Assembly: GCA_009602725.1 (NCBI GenBank)
Contig: WELB01000036.1
Span: 858,666-896,234, forward strand
Origin: Spirogloea muscicola
Lineage: Eukaryota; Streptophyta; Zygnematophyceae; Spirogloeales; Spirogloeaceae
Length of the DNA stretch: 37,569 nucleotides
Direction of reading: 5' to 3'
Shown: piece by piece, positions 11,581 to 23,376 of the stretch
Layout: every line of letters begins with the position of its first letter
Numbering within the stretch: the stretch's first letter is position 1
Made by a program: the position numbers and the translations under genes
The notes under the pieces: model-generated
What the model was told of the DNA's origin: nothing
What the model saw: the letters and a program-made list of their open reading frames with translations, nothing else
The model's database searches: none

Positions 11581-12027
11581 ACTACCTTAAATCTGGAAGA
11601 GCTTCCTCCGTTCGGAAACGTTGCATTCCAGCCTGGCTAAGGACCTTGGCGCTCGAACCAGCTGGCCGTCGTCGTCGTCGGCGCCACAACTGGGACGACG
11701 GCCGGCACCGCGCGCCGACCCGTCGGCCAGGGCACCTGGCTAACGGGCGGCCCGCAAACCGGGCGCCTTATCTGAGGACGGCGTTAACGGCGGCCACTGC
11801 CGCGCCCCCCTCTCCGCGGCCGGCCGCGGGGCCTCCCTCCCCGTCAAGGCTCGCTCGTCTCCCCACCATATGATCAATGGCTTACCAGCCACTATCCCTT
11901 TCGGGCGCTGCGGCTCTTCCCATAAGCGGGGCGGGCGGGCCCACAACGTCTCCGCCGAGAGACCTAACCTCCCTCCTCCGCGCCCCTCAGCCCGCCATCC
12001 CCGCCGGCGAAGGCGCCGCATCCCGCG

Positions 12028-12030
12028 CGC

Positions 12031-12060
<30 letters not shown>
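12028..12060 (+). repeat. GCC triplet run near the TM9SF 5' end
   Basis: About ten GCC/CCG units lie just upstream of the first recognised TM9SF codons, followed by the single ambiguous base at 12082. This low-complexity run is a likely site of assembly slippage and may explain why no start codon connects in frame. Confidence 0.7.
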
Positions 12061-12062
<2 letters not shown>

Positions 12063-12096
12063 GCGCCTCCCGTGGCGGCGGNGGCCGAGCCGGCGG

Positions 12097-15000
12097 CTGC
12101 TCTCCACGTCCGACCACCGCTACAACTCGCGCGACCACGTCCCGCTCTTTGCCAACAAGGTCGGACCGTTCCACAACCCCAGGTCAGTGGCTCCTCCCGC
12201 GGATCCGGCCGCTTGATCGACCCCTGCTTTTGCTGGTCGCCGCTTTGGATCTGAACGAGCTCGCCGATACCATTGGTGGAGGAGCCGAGGAGCTTGAGGC
12301 GTCTCTCATAAGCGTCCGATGGCCGGCGCCCGCGCCGCAGTGAGACGTACCAGTACTACGACCTGCCGTTCTGCCAGCCGCTGTCCTCGGCTCACAAGGC
12401 GGAGGACCTCGGGGAGGTGCTGGAGGGCGACCGCATGATCGAGTCCCCTTACGACGTCAACTTCAACGTGGACAAGGAGGACGAGGTGCTCTGCACCAGG
12501 ACGCTGGCGGCAGCCGATCTCAAGAAGTTCCGCAAGGCCGTCAAGGAGGACTACTACTTCCAGGTCCGTGTGCTCGCCGCCGGTCCCGCTGAGCCCTCGC
12601 ACTTGGCGTCGGGCTACAGCCGCCAGAAGGGGCCTAATGTAGGCCAGATCACTCGCCGCCAGTGCTCTCAAGTGGCTGGAATTCAATCTGCACGGCGAGC
12701 TGAGAAAGCATGGCCGCTCTGCCCATGGCCTACTGGCTTGCCTGGCAGATGTTCTACGATGACCTTCCAATATGGGGCTTCATTGGGAAGATCCAGAGCA
12801 AGGACGGCGAAAAGTATCTGCTGTTCACGCACGTGCACTTCGACGTGCACTACAACAAGGACCGCGTGATCGAGATCGGTGTCTCGACAGACCCCGACCA
12901 GACGGTGGACATCACCGGCGATGGTCCGCTGAACGTCAAGTTCTCCTTCTCGACGGCGTGGAAGGAGGTGGCGACGCCGTTCGAGCGACGCATGGATAAG
13001 TACTCCAAGTACTCATTCCTGCCTCAGCACCTGGAGATCCACTGGTTCTCCATCATCAACTCCTGCGTCACCGTCCTGCTGCTCACCGGCTTTCTCGCGA
13101 CAATCCTCATGCGCGTCCTCAAGAACGACTTCATCAAGTTCGTACTTCGTGTCCCACTAACTTATGGCTGGTGTAGCGCCTTTGTCTTCAGAGAGACTCC
13201 ACCCAACAGTGACGCTTATGCTTGCTAGGCGAGCAGCAGGGCAGGCTCGACAGGCTTACAAATGCCACAGAGCAGTTATCATAATCGAAATTGTTCAAAG
13301 CTACAAGTTTGTTAGCTCTTGGGCTTGATAGATACATAACCCTTGTCGAACAAGTGTGCGGTTGCACTGCTGCTGGGCATGGGTTTTGGCTTCCAAAAGG
13401 TTTGTGGCTCAGGCCTTCACTGATACTAATATTCACTCACTTGCTTCGTTGCATTGGCAGGTACACTCGAGAGGAGGAGACCGCAGAGGATCAAGAAGAG
13501 ACTGGGTGGAAGTACATCCATGGGGACGTGTTCCGCTTTCCGCCCTATCCCAGGTTTGTGTGACAGCACGGCAAGATTAGGCAGGGCGCTGATGAGTCCA
13601 CTTTCGACTGCATCTTCACCTCATCTCATAACTTTCTGTCATGGGGTTGGCTTCTAAGACAAGCCCAACTTGCAGATGCTGACTTGTCTTTTTGCTGCAG
13701 CTTTTTTGCTGCGGCCATTGGCGCGGGCACACAGCTCCTGGCGCTCGTCCTCTGCATCTTTGGCCTTGCTCTGGTGGGGGTCTTCTATCCGTACAACCGG
13801 GGGGCCCTGTACACGGCGTCCATTGTCCTGTACGCGCTCACAGCAGGCATTGCCGGCTATGTCTCTGCCAATCTCTTCCGTCAGATGGGCGGAGACAATT
13901 GGGTGAGCCCTTCGTTGCTGCAAACCTTTGGGGATGGTCAAAGCAGAGGTGGCCCTCTTGGATGCTGCTGGACCAGTTATTTGCTGACTTCAGCTGCTAA
14001 CATCACTGCAGGCTGTATAAGTAATGGAACTCAGGACGTCTGCTAAGTTCTGGTGCATCTTGGTGGTGAGACTCATGCAGCTACTTGACCACTGACCTGG
14101 GCTCCTCTGCGAAACGGCAGGTCCGCAATGTTGTCTTGACTGCCTCTCTTTTCTGCGGGCCCCTCTTCCTGGCCTTCTGCTTCAACAACACGGTTGCCAT
14201 CGTCTACACATCCACTCAGGCGCTGCCATTCGGCACCATTGTCATCATCCTTGTCATCTGGGCCCTTGTTACGTTCCCGCTGACTGTAAGTGGCAGCTAT
14301 CTTGGTGCTTGATTGTGGTGGCCTCCGAAGGGTAGGATATGGCTTGGAGATCAGCGCATGGCCAGCCTCATCCTGCCAGTCTTAGGCTTGCATATATTGC
14401 AAAACGGGTGGAAGGAGCCCTCTGGAGAGGCGTAGTTTGACGGAGGACAAGCACGTAGTGGAGCACATTGTTGCCAAGGTGTATGAGTAGCGAGCTGCCC
14501 GTAGCGTAATGCTGCAGTCAGGTGTGCAACCGCTCCTTTACGAATCCACCTTGGCGTTGCACGCAGGTCCTCGGCGGCATTGCTGGTAAAAACAGCAAGA
14601 GCGAGTTCGGGGCACCGTGCCGCACTAATAAGTACCCTCGTGAGATTCCCACGCTGCCATGGTACAGGCAGGCCATTCCTCAGGTATGCCAGTTTCGCAA
14701 CCTTCCCTTGCATCCCTTGAAGACGAATGAGTGTAGTTGGGGACCCCGTGCAGCCTGTGTCTGCAGCTTCTTCACCGCAGCTTACCTCCCTGACTTCAGG
14801 GGAAATTATACTTCAGGTTCTCTATATGCCTAGCTGCCTCGATGACAGTGGACACGTTCGCAGTCTCGCTTGGCAAGGACAGGCCTGTGATGCTTGCCTG
14901 ATGCCAAGCACGTCTGCTGGTTGGCTCCATGGCGGGCCAGATGGCGATGGCGGGCTTCCTGCCATTCAGTGCAATCTATATCGAGCTGTACTACATTTTT

Positions 15001-15363
15001 GCGAGCGTGTGGGGACACAAGATCTACACCATCTACAGCATCCTTTTCATCGTCTTCATCATACTTATTATTGTGACAGCATTCATCACGATTGCGCTCA
15101 CCTACTTCCAGCTTGCCATCGAGGACCACGAGTGGTGGTGGCGCTCGGTGCTGTGTGGCGGCTCCACTGGCTTCTTCATCTACGGCTACTGCTTCTACTA
15201 CTACTATGCGCGTAGCGACATGCGAGGTTTCATGCAGACATCGTTCTTCTTTGGCTACATGGCGTGCGTGTGCTATGGCTTCTTCCTCATGCTCGGCTCA
15301 GTCGGTTACCGCGCTTCGCTCCTCTTTGTGCGCCACATCTACCGCGCCATCAAGTGCGAGTGA
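12097..15363 (+). CDS. transmembrane 9 superfamily (EMP70/nonaspanin) protein, 5' end unresolved
   Basis: TM9SF proteins are Golgi/endosomal nine-span membrane proteins involved in trafficking and membrane-protein sorting. Exons: about 12097-12182, 12341-12563, 12749-13137, 13461-13553, 13701-13902, 14121-14285, 14567-14683, 14941-15363, all phase-consistent. From SDHRYNSRDHVPLFANKVGP to the stop there are about 561 residues, so only the signal peptide seems to be missing. The lumenal part includes ETYQYYDLPFCQP and LPIWGFIGKI. One membrane span ends exon 3, two lie in exon 5, two in exon 6 and four in exon 8, making nine. The tail ends R-A-I-K-C-E, fitting the KXD/E COPI-sorting motif of the family. 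Upstream of 12097 this frame has no ATG before stops at 11965 and 11923; an ambiguous base at 12082 and a GCC run suggest an indel or missing exon. Confidence 0.95.
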
Positions 15364-16188
15364 CTGATGCAGCTGCAGCAATCAACAAGCAGCGACCATC
15401 CTTCTACCCCCTCCATCACGCCCTCGGCCTTGCCCTGCCACATAGCTCGCACCTAGGACCCTAGGACAGATGTTGCCCGTCTCTGCCCCAGACCTGCTCC
15501 ATGCCGCCGGCAATCGGAGGATTCTGGCGGAAGTCGAGCCTCTCGGCTAGATGCACGCGTTGCAGGCGAGCAGCCCGTTCGGTGCAGCAATGGCCAAGCT
15601 GGTGTTGCTGTTGTCACATACCAGTCATTTATGACAATCCCTTCTACAAAAACCTTCCCATCCATTGCCCATGCAACAGCTGCGCAATAACCATGTCATC
15701 CAAGGGCTGTGCGATCGACAAGAGCAGAGAATTCGCGGCCAATAGGTGCTCTGCCAATGGTGCTCGCCCTCCGGTCCCATGGAGGAGCTGTACAGAGGGG
15801 TGCTGAGTCACATTGATTCGAACATCTTTTGTGGGCCAAGCTCGAAATCATCCGCGTCGCCGGCATATCTCCCTCTGTCCTTCAGAGACAGCTGCCAGAG
15901 GCAAGCGACAAGGTGCAGGATCAGTGCGAAGCTTTCACGGTCTCAAACAGTGGCAGCCACATCTTGCTAGATCAGAGGGGCATGAGACAGCCAGGTGTCG
16001 CTTGCACCTTGCTGAGGTACGCATGGTCACACGAGATCTGCTCGTCCATCACCTCAATTTTCCAAGCGACGTCAATCATGCTGCACCCCAAGCGGTCAAG
16101 AACATCAGGGTGAAGGTGCTTCCATATAAGGTCAGGGCATCTTTGGTGGCAGCAACGCTAACGTCGCAGCTGAGTGGTCGCGACAGCC
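15364..16188. other. spacer between convergent TM9SF and CSN3 genes
   Basis: This interval separates two convergent stop codons (TM9SF TGA at 15361-15363, CSN3 TAA at 16191-16189) and must hold both 3' UTRs. No coding family, structural RNA or repeat was recognised, and short frames crossing it look random. Confidence 0.6.
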
Positions 16189-18561
16189 TTACTTCTTGAT
16201 GTTGGCATCGAGGCGGTCGGTGACGTCAAGCGAGGTGTACTGCTCTGGGTCCTCCAGGAACTGCACCATACCGTCCTTCTCGTTCAGGGTCGCAAAGATC
16301 TCGCCGTCCTCAATCTGCGTGAAAAGTATTCAGCCATGTCTGGTTTCACCCAACTGTCTGAATGAGGCAACTCCTACAGCAAGTCAATATATGTGATAAA
16401 GATTGTCACAAGGTGACAAGTAATGGCCGGACGGCAAGGCTTTCCCTCAATGCCTATCTTGACGCTGCGGCGCTGCCAGGGGAGAACAGACCATGCGGAG
16501 AATGTGGAGCTCAGCCTCCTTGGGGCCGGGGAGCTGCACGGTGGCGGCGATGTCAGCGAGCGAGAGCGTGACGTAGGTCTGCGTGAGGCGCTGGATGTTG
16601 CGCTTGTACAGCGACGCGACAACCTGCTTCGCCAGCCCCAGGTTGTTGTCCTGCAAAGGCGCAAGTGGTATTCAATTGTCAATAACATCCAAAAACAGGT
16701 AAAGATACCACACATACCGCTATCCAGGGCAGGCCGGGCTGCTGGAAGAAGCACTTGGCGACGTGGAGCCATGGCAGCTAGCAGTGGGCGCGGAGGGAGG
16801 AGAGACGCGAGGGGGGGAGGAAAGGGGGCCCGAACCCCCTCGGCTCACCCGCTGGAGGACGTCCTGGAGGCCAGCCACGCACCGCTCCAGGTCGCCGATG
16901 CTGCGCGTGCCGTACACAGCCATGATGTCCACGTAGTCCTGCCCGAGGGCCATGCGTGCTCCGCAGGATCACGGAGCTCGCTGTGAGTGCCTCACCCTCA
17001 GTGCACTGAGCCAAGCTGGCACAGTGAGAAAATTTGCCAGTCCCTGCCACAGCCCAGTGACAGGCTGTGGTAATAGAGGCGGCTGCAATGGTGGTTGCGG
17101 GGGCACCCTACCTGGGCACACGACTTGAGGTTGCGCTGCACAACAGGCGGCGTGTACTTGGGGAACTGCGGGACCTGCAGCATCAGACAGTCAGAGCGCC
17201 GCATGCTCAAATTCCTGAGCACTGGCTCTCTGCAGGTCAGTGGCATAACATGTGAAAACTGGCGGCCTTGGGTCAGGGCGCCTGCATTCACCTGGCCGGT
17301 GGCGAGCAGCGAGACAAGGACGTACTTCTTGTACGCTGCCACAGCAATGGCGTTGAGCACGATTGCAGGCGTCGTGAAGGCCTGGGTGACCACTGGGCAC
17401 ATTTGTGAGCGCGCCTGGAAGGGTCCTTGGCACAGAGGCAAGGTGGTGGCAGAAAGAGAGGAGATGTAGCACGAGCTGGAGAAGAGGGGAGCAGCAGTAG
17501 GAAGCGTCACTTGCAAGTAAGGATATGCTTTCTTGGAGAGAGAGGGGCGGGGGGTTGGATGGCATTGCAGTACGTTTTGGAGGAACTCTACTGCGCGGGC
17601 ATAGCGTTTGAGGCCGATGTAAATCATGCCTCTGGCATGCAGCAGCAACGCAGACGAGTATCACAGTCAGTAGACACTGGATGATCATTTCATTGACCAA
17701 CTCTGAGCTCAAGAGAACAGTAAGAACAAGTATTCTTGAATCTGAGAGCGGGCAACTTCAGCATGAATATAAACGGATGGCAGATGCGGCAACGGCAGCG
17801 GCAGGACTGGGAGCAGCGGCACCGCACCCATAGTAGAAGTACAGGAGGAGGTCGCGGGGCGTGGCGCCCGACCGGGCGGCGTCGACGTCGATGATGCCGG
17901 CATCGAGCAGCGGCAGCGCGGCAGCGTAGGTGCGCGACAGCAGACAGAGCTGGGCGGCGTCGGCGTGCTGCGGCGTCAGGTGCTCGGCGCTGGGCGCCAC
18001 CTTGCGCGCAGCCGCTAGCAGCGGCAAGAGGGCGCGCGCCGGCTCGCCGCGCGCCAGCGCCGCCTCCTTGAGCTGCCGGCACACCGAGTTGACTGCCGGC
18101 GATGCCGTCATAAACACCGCAGGGCGGCGGCGGCGTGCCAAGCGGCACCACACGACCAGCTCGTCAACAAGCGGCGGGCCTGTGGAACGACGGCAGAGGA
18201 GGGCGAAGCAAGGAGACGAGCGAGATGGATGGCCAGACAAAGAGAGGAGGGGAGGAGGGAGGAGAGTGGGGGGTAAGTGGGTACCCTTGTCCGGGACGAG
18301 GCGCAGCTGCTCGGCGCTGCCGGAGAGCAGCGCGGCGCAGGCGTCCACCACGAATGCGTCCGCCTGCTCGCGGCCCGCCGCCCAGCTGTTGCCCTGCGCG
18401 TCGCTGCCCGCCGCCGCCGCCGCCGCCACCGCCGCCGCCGCAGCCGAGGCAGAGCAGCCGATCAGCGCACAGTCGATGGCCAAGCTGCCAATATCAAGCC
18501 CAGCGTCCAGTCGACGGAGCTGGGAAGATGTGGAAATGCAGGACAAAGTTGGATCTTCCAT
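16189..18561 (-). CDS. CSN3: COP9 signalosome complex subunit 3
   Basis: CSN3 is a PCI-domain subunit of the COP9 signalosome, which removes NEDD8/Rub1 from cullins and so tunes cullin-RING ubiquitin ligases. Nine exons (minus strand): 18561-18285, 18179-17828, 17631-17574, 17381-17292, 17174-17112, 16938-16849, 16777-16718, 16650-16492, 16314-16189; all phases fit and give 424 residues, the usual family length. Diagnostic blocks: [18 protein letters not shown] and LLLYFYYG (about 165-210), [50 protein letters not shown], then the PCI core [20 protein letters not shown] (about 331-350) and [16 protein letters not shown] near the end. It stops after DANIKK, so the tail is short. A poly-Ala insert sits at about 39-51. 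Exons 6 and 7 are the least certain: conservation is low there and exon 7 is only 20 codons. It is divergent from the taxilin gene. Confidence 0.95.
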
Positions 18562-18926
18562 ATTTGATTAAAGCAATGGCTGTAAGAAAGGCCAGCCCAG
18601 AGGACTGTACAAGGAGAGAGGGATGGAGTGTGTAGTGGGTGATGGAGGGCCTGAGTGGCCAAGTACCAAGGCGAGCACAGCGACAGGTGTACATCGCCTG
18701 CTGCTAAGCTGACCGGCTCAGTAACCACGAGTCAGCACGTAGAGGTCGCTAACTGATGCCCGTGAGAGGGAGAGGGCGGCGGGCGGGGCTTAGGGTTTAG
18801 GATTTAGGGGTTTAGGTGTAGGGTTAGGGTCGAGGCGCACAGGATGGCGAGCGCCAAGAGGGTGTGGCGGGCGGGGTCGAGCGCAGCGAGCGCGGCGGCG
18901 AGGCGCCGCGGCGCGGCGGCGGCTGT
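18562..18926. promoter_or_regulatory. divergent promoter region between CSN3 and taxilin, cut by gap
   Basis: This stretch lies upstream of the CSN3 start on the minus strand and leads into the N gap before the first taxilin codons, so it probably holds a divergent promoter. It contains the telomere-like tract at 18788-18831. An open frame from 18843 into the gap cannot be judged because it runs into N. Confidence 0.45.
18788..18831 (-). repeat. telomere-like TTTAGGG tract
   Basis: Runs of the form CTTAGGGTTTAGG, ATTTAGGGGTTTAGG and GTAGGGTTAGGG make up a degenerate TTTAGGG array, in the opposite orientation to the arrays at 3535-3740 and 4568-4602. It lies in the CSN3/taxilin promoter interval. 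Confidence 0.65.
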
Positions 18927-19591
18927 NNNNNNNNNNNNNNNNNNNNNNNNNNNNNNNNNNNNNNNNNNNNNNNNNNNNNNNNNNNNNNNNNNNNNNNNNN
19001 NNNNNNNNNNNNNNNNNNNNNNNNNNNNNNNNNNNNNNNNNNNNNNNNNNNNNNNNNNNNNNNNNNNNNNNNNNNNNNNNNNNNNNNNNNNNNNNNNNNN
19101 NNNNNNNNNNNNNNNNNNNNNNNNNNNNNNNNNNNNNNNNNNNNNNNNNNNNNNNNNNNNNNNNNNNNNNNNNNNNNNNNNNNNNNNNNNNNNNNNNNNN
19201 NNNNNNNNNNNNNNNNNNNNNNNNNNNNNNNNNNNNNNNNNNNNNNNNNNNNNNNNNNNNNNNNNNNNNNNNNNNNNNNNNNNNNNNNNNNNNNNNNNNN
19301 NNNNNNNNNNNNNNNNNNNNNNNNNNNNNNNNNNNNNNNNNNNNNNNNNNNNNNNNNNNNNNNNNNNNNNNNNNNNNNNNNNNNNNNNNNNNNNNNNNNN
19401 NNNNNNNNNNNNNNNNNNNNNNNNNNNNNNNNNNNNNNNNNNNNNNNNNNNNNNNNNNNNNNNNNNNNNNNNNNNNNNNNNNNNNNNNNNNNNNNNNNNN
19501 NNNNNNNNNNNNNNNNNNNNNNNNNNNNNNNNNNNNNNNNNNNNNNNNNNNNNNNNNNNNNNNNNNNNNNNNNNNNNNNNNNNNNNNNNNN
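18927..19591. other. assembly gap (N)
   Basis: 665 unresolved bases. The taxilin 5' exon(s) and probably part of its promoter lie here. Apparent long open frames through this run are translations of N. Confidence 0.99.

Positions 19592-19636
<45 letters not shown>
19592..19636. repeat. poly-T run at gap edge, probable artefact
   Basis: 45 consecutive T bases directly abut the N gap and break off into GC-rich coding sequence. A similar 123-base run ends the window at 37447-37569. The position at sequence edges in an otherwise GC-rich genome suggests an artefact of gap filling or read ends rather than a genomic poly-T. Confidence 0.75.
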
Positions 19637-19637
<1 letters not shown>

Positions 19638-22600
19638 GCGGCGGCGGTGGCGGGCAGCGGCGGGCAAGGAGCGGCGGCGGCAGCTGCGGGAGCTGCGCTC
19701 GGCGATGGAGGGCTCCGACGCCAGCGCCAAGGAGAAGCTCCGCCTGCTCTATGCGCGCTTCCAGCTGCAGGCACGCCGCCGCCGCCGCCGCCGCCGCCGC
19801 TGCCGCCGCCGTCGCCGCCGCCTTTCTCTATCGCGGGCTGATCTGGCTTCGAGCGGGCGCCGCCTACATTGCCGGCAGCTCGTGGAGATGCGGCAGCTGG
19901 AGGCCGAGCTTAGAGCGCTACGCCGCCGCTGCGAGCACGCGCAGCGGGACCGGGACCTCGGTGAGCGGCTGCCCGCCACGGCCGCCATGGCTCCCGCAGG
20001 CCCACTCCTGACGGCAGCTCGTCGGCCCGCTGGCCTGACACTGGCGCCGCCTCGGCTGCCGCTGTGCTCGCGGGGGGCAGCCGTGGCGGAGGGCGCCAAG
20101 GGAGCGGCGGTGCGGCAGAAGCTGGAGTCGCTGTGCCGGGAGCTGCAGCGCCAGAACAAGGCCGTCATCGTCAGCTCCCCCTCTTATCACACAAGGCCTG
20201 GCTGCGCTTAATGGTCGCTGGCAAGCCGGCCATGGCCATCGCAGCTCGACCGGCGCTCAGGACAGCTCGAGAGGAGCAGAGTCCGCCTGACTACGCGGAG
20301 CTTGGCTTGTGGGCGCTGGCGCAGGACGAGAGCAAGCGCGTGGCGCTGGACGAGCAGCACAAGCGGCAGGAGCTGTCGGCCAAGTTCCACGCCACCATCA
20401 AGGTGATGGAGAGCCACTACACCCTCCTCCCTCCTCTCTCCCTCTTCTCAGCCTGCTGCTGGCCCCTCTGCCGGCTGAGGTCTCCGTCGCCCGCTGGCCT
20501 CCTCGTCCAGGACATCACGAGCAAGCTGGAGGACCAGAGCGATGAGCGCATCCGGCAGATCCGCGAGAACGAAACGTGAGTTGCTTACTGGTGGTGCGGC
20601 GGCCAATGACGCAGGCTCTGCTTTGTGGGGTTTCTTTGCCTGTGATCGCCGCCTGGTAGTCGCCGCATGCTTGAAGCTGACCCCCTTTGTTGTCGTTCAC
20701 CCCCCTCCCTCCCTCTCTGTCTTGCCCATTTCGCCGCCTGTCCTTTCTGTGGTCCACGCCCTCCCCTCCTACCCTTCTCCCTCTTCTCCCCCCTCCCGCA
20801 AGCTCTCTGTGTACATTTTCCCAATATCGCCCCCCCTTCCTTCCCTCCTCTCTATCTTTCTCTCCCTCCTCTTCTCACCCTCCTTGCCTCCTTCTCTGTC
20901 TCGCTGCCGCTGTCCTCTCTCCCACCCTCTGAGGTGCCAATGTCGTCAATCTGAGCTTGCCCACTCTGCGTGTCGTAGCCTGAAGGACAAGCTCAAGCAC
21001 TTCACGCAGCAGTACGAAATACGGGAGCAGCATTTCGCGCACCAGGTCGACCAAGCCGCCCTGCCTGCGCTCGCAATGTGTTGCCCAGCGCTAGCGCTTG
21101 GATGTCAGCGGCCTGCCCACGCCGGCTATAGCTGGTAGAGCTAGGCGCTTCCGACTTGGCCACAGCAGGTGCTGCTTGAGCCCAATGCCCAGCTGACAGC
21201 GTTCCGGGCAGCGCATGCTGGACTTGGTGCACAGCTGCGTACCAAGGTGCTGGAGCAGCAGCTCCTGGAGGCGAAGCTCAAGCAGCAGCAGGACATCGCT
21301 GCACAGGGCGACACCAAGGTTGCGCCAGGACCCCTCCTCGTTAGTGCGCGGCTCTTGCTTAGCCCCGCCGCCAGAGCGGCAGCTTATTACGCTCTGCGGC
21401 TGGGCGGTGGCGGCGGCGCTGGCGGTGGCGACCAGGCTCAGATGTACTTAGAGCAGATCAACCAGCTGCTCAAGACAGAGGCAGAGCTCCGCTCGCAGCT
21501 TGCTATGTACGGCGACAAGTTCGAGCAGTTTCAGGTCCGGATCCCCCTCGCTGCCGCACGCAACAAGGTTGAATGTGCATCAGCTTTGCCGCCATGATCG
21601 GTGGGCGTGGCTCTGTAGCCGCATGTGACGCTGGCCGCCGCCGCAACACAGGATACGTTGACGAAGAGCAACGAGGTCTTCTCCACCTTCAAGAAGGAGA
21701 TGGAAAAGGTGGGCATGCTGTCGAGGTTTGCAGTTATCCCCCGCCCTTAGAGCCCATTAGCAGGGTCCCCTTTTGAGGGGCTAGGCATGCGGTTGAGGAA
21801 CAGAGGGCGTTGCGCTTCTGTTCCACCTTTTTCTAATGGTGCCGCCAGCACCAAGAACCTTTCAACACCGTGCCGCTGTGACGTCCTGGCAATGGCTGGG
21901 AAGCAGATGTCCAAGACAATAAAGAAGCTGGAGAAGGAGAATGGATCCCTCAAGGCCAAGTGCGAGAAGTCGGACGTCTCCATCATCGAGCTGCTAGACG
22001 AGGTAAAGCCCGGGTTTGGCTCCATAGCTAGAAGGAGGGACGGACTCCCTGGTGTATTTTGAATTTCTGGTTGTTTCAAGGTTAAGGTTGACATCAGATG
22101 TTGGAGTTCAGTGAGGAGTTGGTCATGTGAGGGCCTTGTGTAAGAGTGTCTCCATCTGGATGCTGCAAGGTTGAGGTCCAGGAATTTACTGGAGAAATGA
22201 AGGGGTTGAGTAGATGAGGTCCTGAGTGCTGTGACAAGATCCAGTTACAACCGGCCAAAGGGTGTCCCGGTTGATGAGAGAGCCTGAGCCTGATGTTGCT
22301 GAGAACCTGGTGAGAATTGCAGCGGAGCGCGACGAAGAAACAGTTGGAAACGGTGCGCACGCAGAAGGAGCGCCTGGAGGCGCTCTGCCGGTCACTGCAG
22401 CTGGAGCGCAAGCTTGCAGCAACTTCGGCGGCGGCAGCACCCTCGCCCGGAGCTGCCGCGAGCTTGCCACAGGTGAGCACTGAGTTGTTGCCCTTCCTCC
22501 ATATTCTTTGACTGCTTACACCCCTTTACTTACCATTACTTGAGTGGCTCTTAAGCACTATGTGGCTTGGTTGTAGCAACTTTATATTTAAGGACAGAGA

Positions 22601-22718
22601 GTCATGCTGCTACTGCCTGTAGGCCAGTTTCTCAGCTTTGATCAAGCTATTTGTGTGCAATTAGGCACCTGTGGCACCCAGTACACCTAGCACACCTGGC
22701 GGAGCTGATGCCGGCTGA
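19637..22718 (+). CDS. taxilin-family coiled-coil protein, 5' truncated by gap
   Basis: Taxilins are long coiled-coil proteins; in animals they bind free syntaxins and take part in vesicle traffic. Recognised exons: 19637-19770, about 19880-19960, 20081-20169, 20325-20402, 20511-20575, 20979-21045, 21235-21318, 21436-21534, 21652-21708, 21907-22002, 22323-22472 and 22665-22718; phases fit from 20081 onward. Diagnostic blocks: QKLESLCRELQRQNK, QYEIREQHF, LEQQLLEAKLKQQQD, MYGDKFEQFQ, DTLTKSNEVFSTFKKEMEK, TIKKLEKENGSLK and KERLEALCRSLQLER. The tail is Ala/Pro-rich and ends PSTPGGADAG. The first intron seems to begin with GC (CAG|GCACGC at 19771), and its acceptor is uncertain. Function in an alga is inferred from the family. 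Confidence 0.9.
20697..20935 (+). repeat. pyrimidine-rich intron tract in taxilin gene
   Basis: About 240 bases made almost wholly of C and T, with many CCCTCC, TCTCC and CTTCC blocks, fill most of the intron between the exons ending at 20575 and starting at 20979. The strand asymmetry is much stronger than in the other introns. Confidence 0.85.
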
Positions 22719-23089
22719 CAAGGGCAGGGGCTACTTTTTGCCCGCAACAAGCTCGCATTCGATGTTGATGCTTCTAATGCAGCCACTGCTGTCGCTCGCT
22801 CTGGCTGCTGAGGAAGCAGAGCAAATCCTCAGGGGTTCACAGTAGCTTTGCTCCTTACCCAGATGCCTGCACTTGGGCACGGCACACAGGCGCAGACTCT
22901 TGTGGCACCCCAACTGGGGCGAGAGAGCGCAGCATGTCTCCTCTCTTACTGCTGCCGTGCACCCACAAAAGACCGCACAGATTTTGACAGTCAGAGCCAG
23001 CAGCGGCCATCGGCGAAGCACGCCACTGGCGCTTTACAGGCAAACCTTAAAACGCAGGAGAAGGGGTAGCCAACGAGGCCCCAGCTACT
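22719..23089. other. taxilin 3' flank
   Basis: Sequence from the taxilin stop to the first retrotransposon LTR. No coding or structural feature was recognised; it should include the taxilin 3' UTR. Confidence 0.5.
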
Positions 23090-23301
23090 TCAGCACGTTT
23101 GGACAGCGAGCAGCGCCACTTGCAGCGCCACACATTGGGACCCTTGTCGTGCCTGCCCGTACAGCGCTCACAATACGTCGAAGTGCCACACCTGAAGCTC
23201 CGCCTACAGGCCAGGACTCTGCTTGGCTGGCAGCAGCCTGCCCTGCATGGCCTCACTACCAGATGAGCAGACCTGCAAAGAATGTGGCAGAAGAGTCACC
23301 A
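23090..23301 (-). repeat. 3' LTR of element 1
   Basis: This segment matches 28660-28830 in the same orientation, including the shared blocks GTCGTGCCTGCCC, CCAGGACTCTGC and CAGCAGCCTGCCCTGCATGG. On the minus strand it starts TGGTGACTC directly after a run of 14 G, as expected for an LTR that follows a polypurine tract. The outer end is poorly defined. Confidence 0.7.
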
Positions 23302-23315
23302 CCCCCCCCCCCCCC
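23302..23315 (-). other. polypurine tract (poly-G on minus strand)
   Basis: Fourteen consecutive C on the plus strand, so poly-G in the element's sense, sit exactly at the inner edge of the 3' LTR. LTR retrotransposons start plus-strand DNA synthesis at such a tract. A parallel run of 12 C adjoins the central LTR at 28831-28842. Confidence 0.65.
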
Positions 23316-23376
23316 AGCTGCCTGGACCTGAGGCAGTTGCATCCTCTGAGGGTCAAGCATCCTAAGTATGACAGCG

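Larger units (their letters stand above)
10505..12096. other. spacer between TBCD and TM9SF gene
   Basis: No protein family was recognised. A minus frame at 10964-10716 has some protein-like composition but no clear relative. The third copy of the short dispersed repeat lies at 11521-11580. From about 11640 the sequence turns very GC-rich, which probably marks the promoter, 5' UTR and unresolved 5' exon of the TM9SF gene. Confidence 0.5.

Noticed and set aside
18804-20211. Very long open frames on both strands across the gap
   Set aside because: They are translations of N; no stop can occur there.
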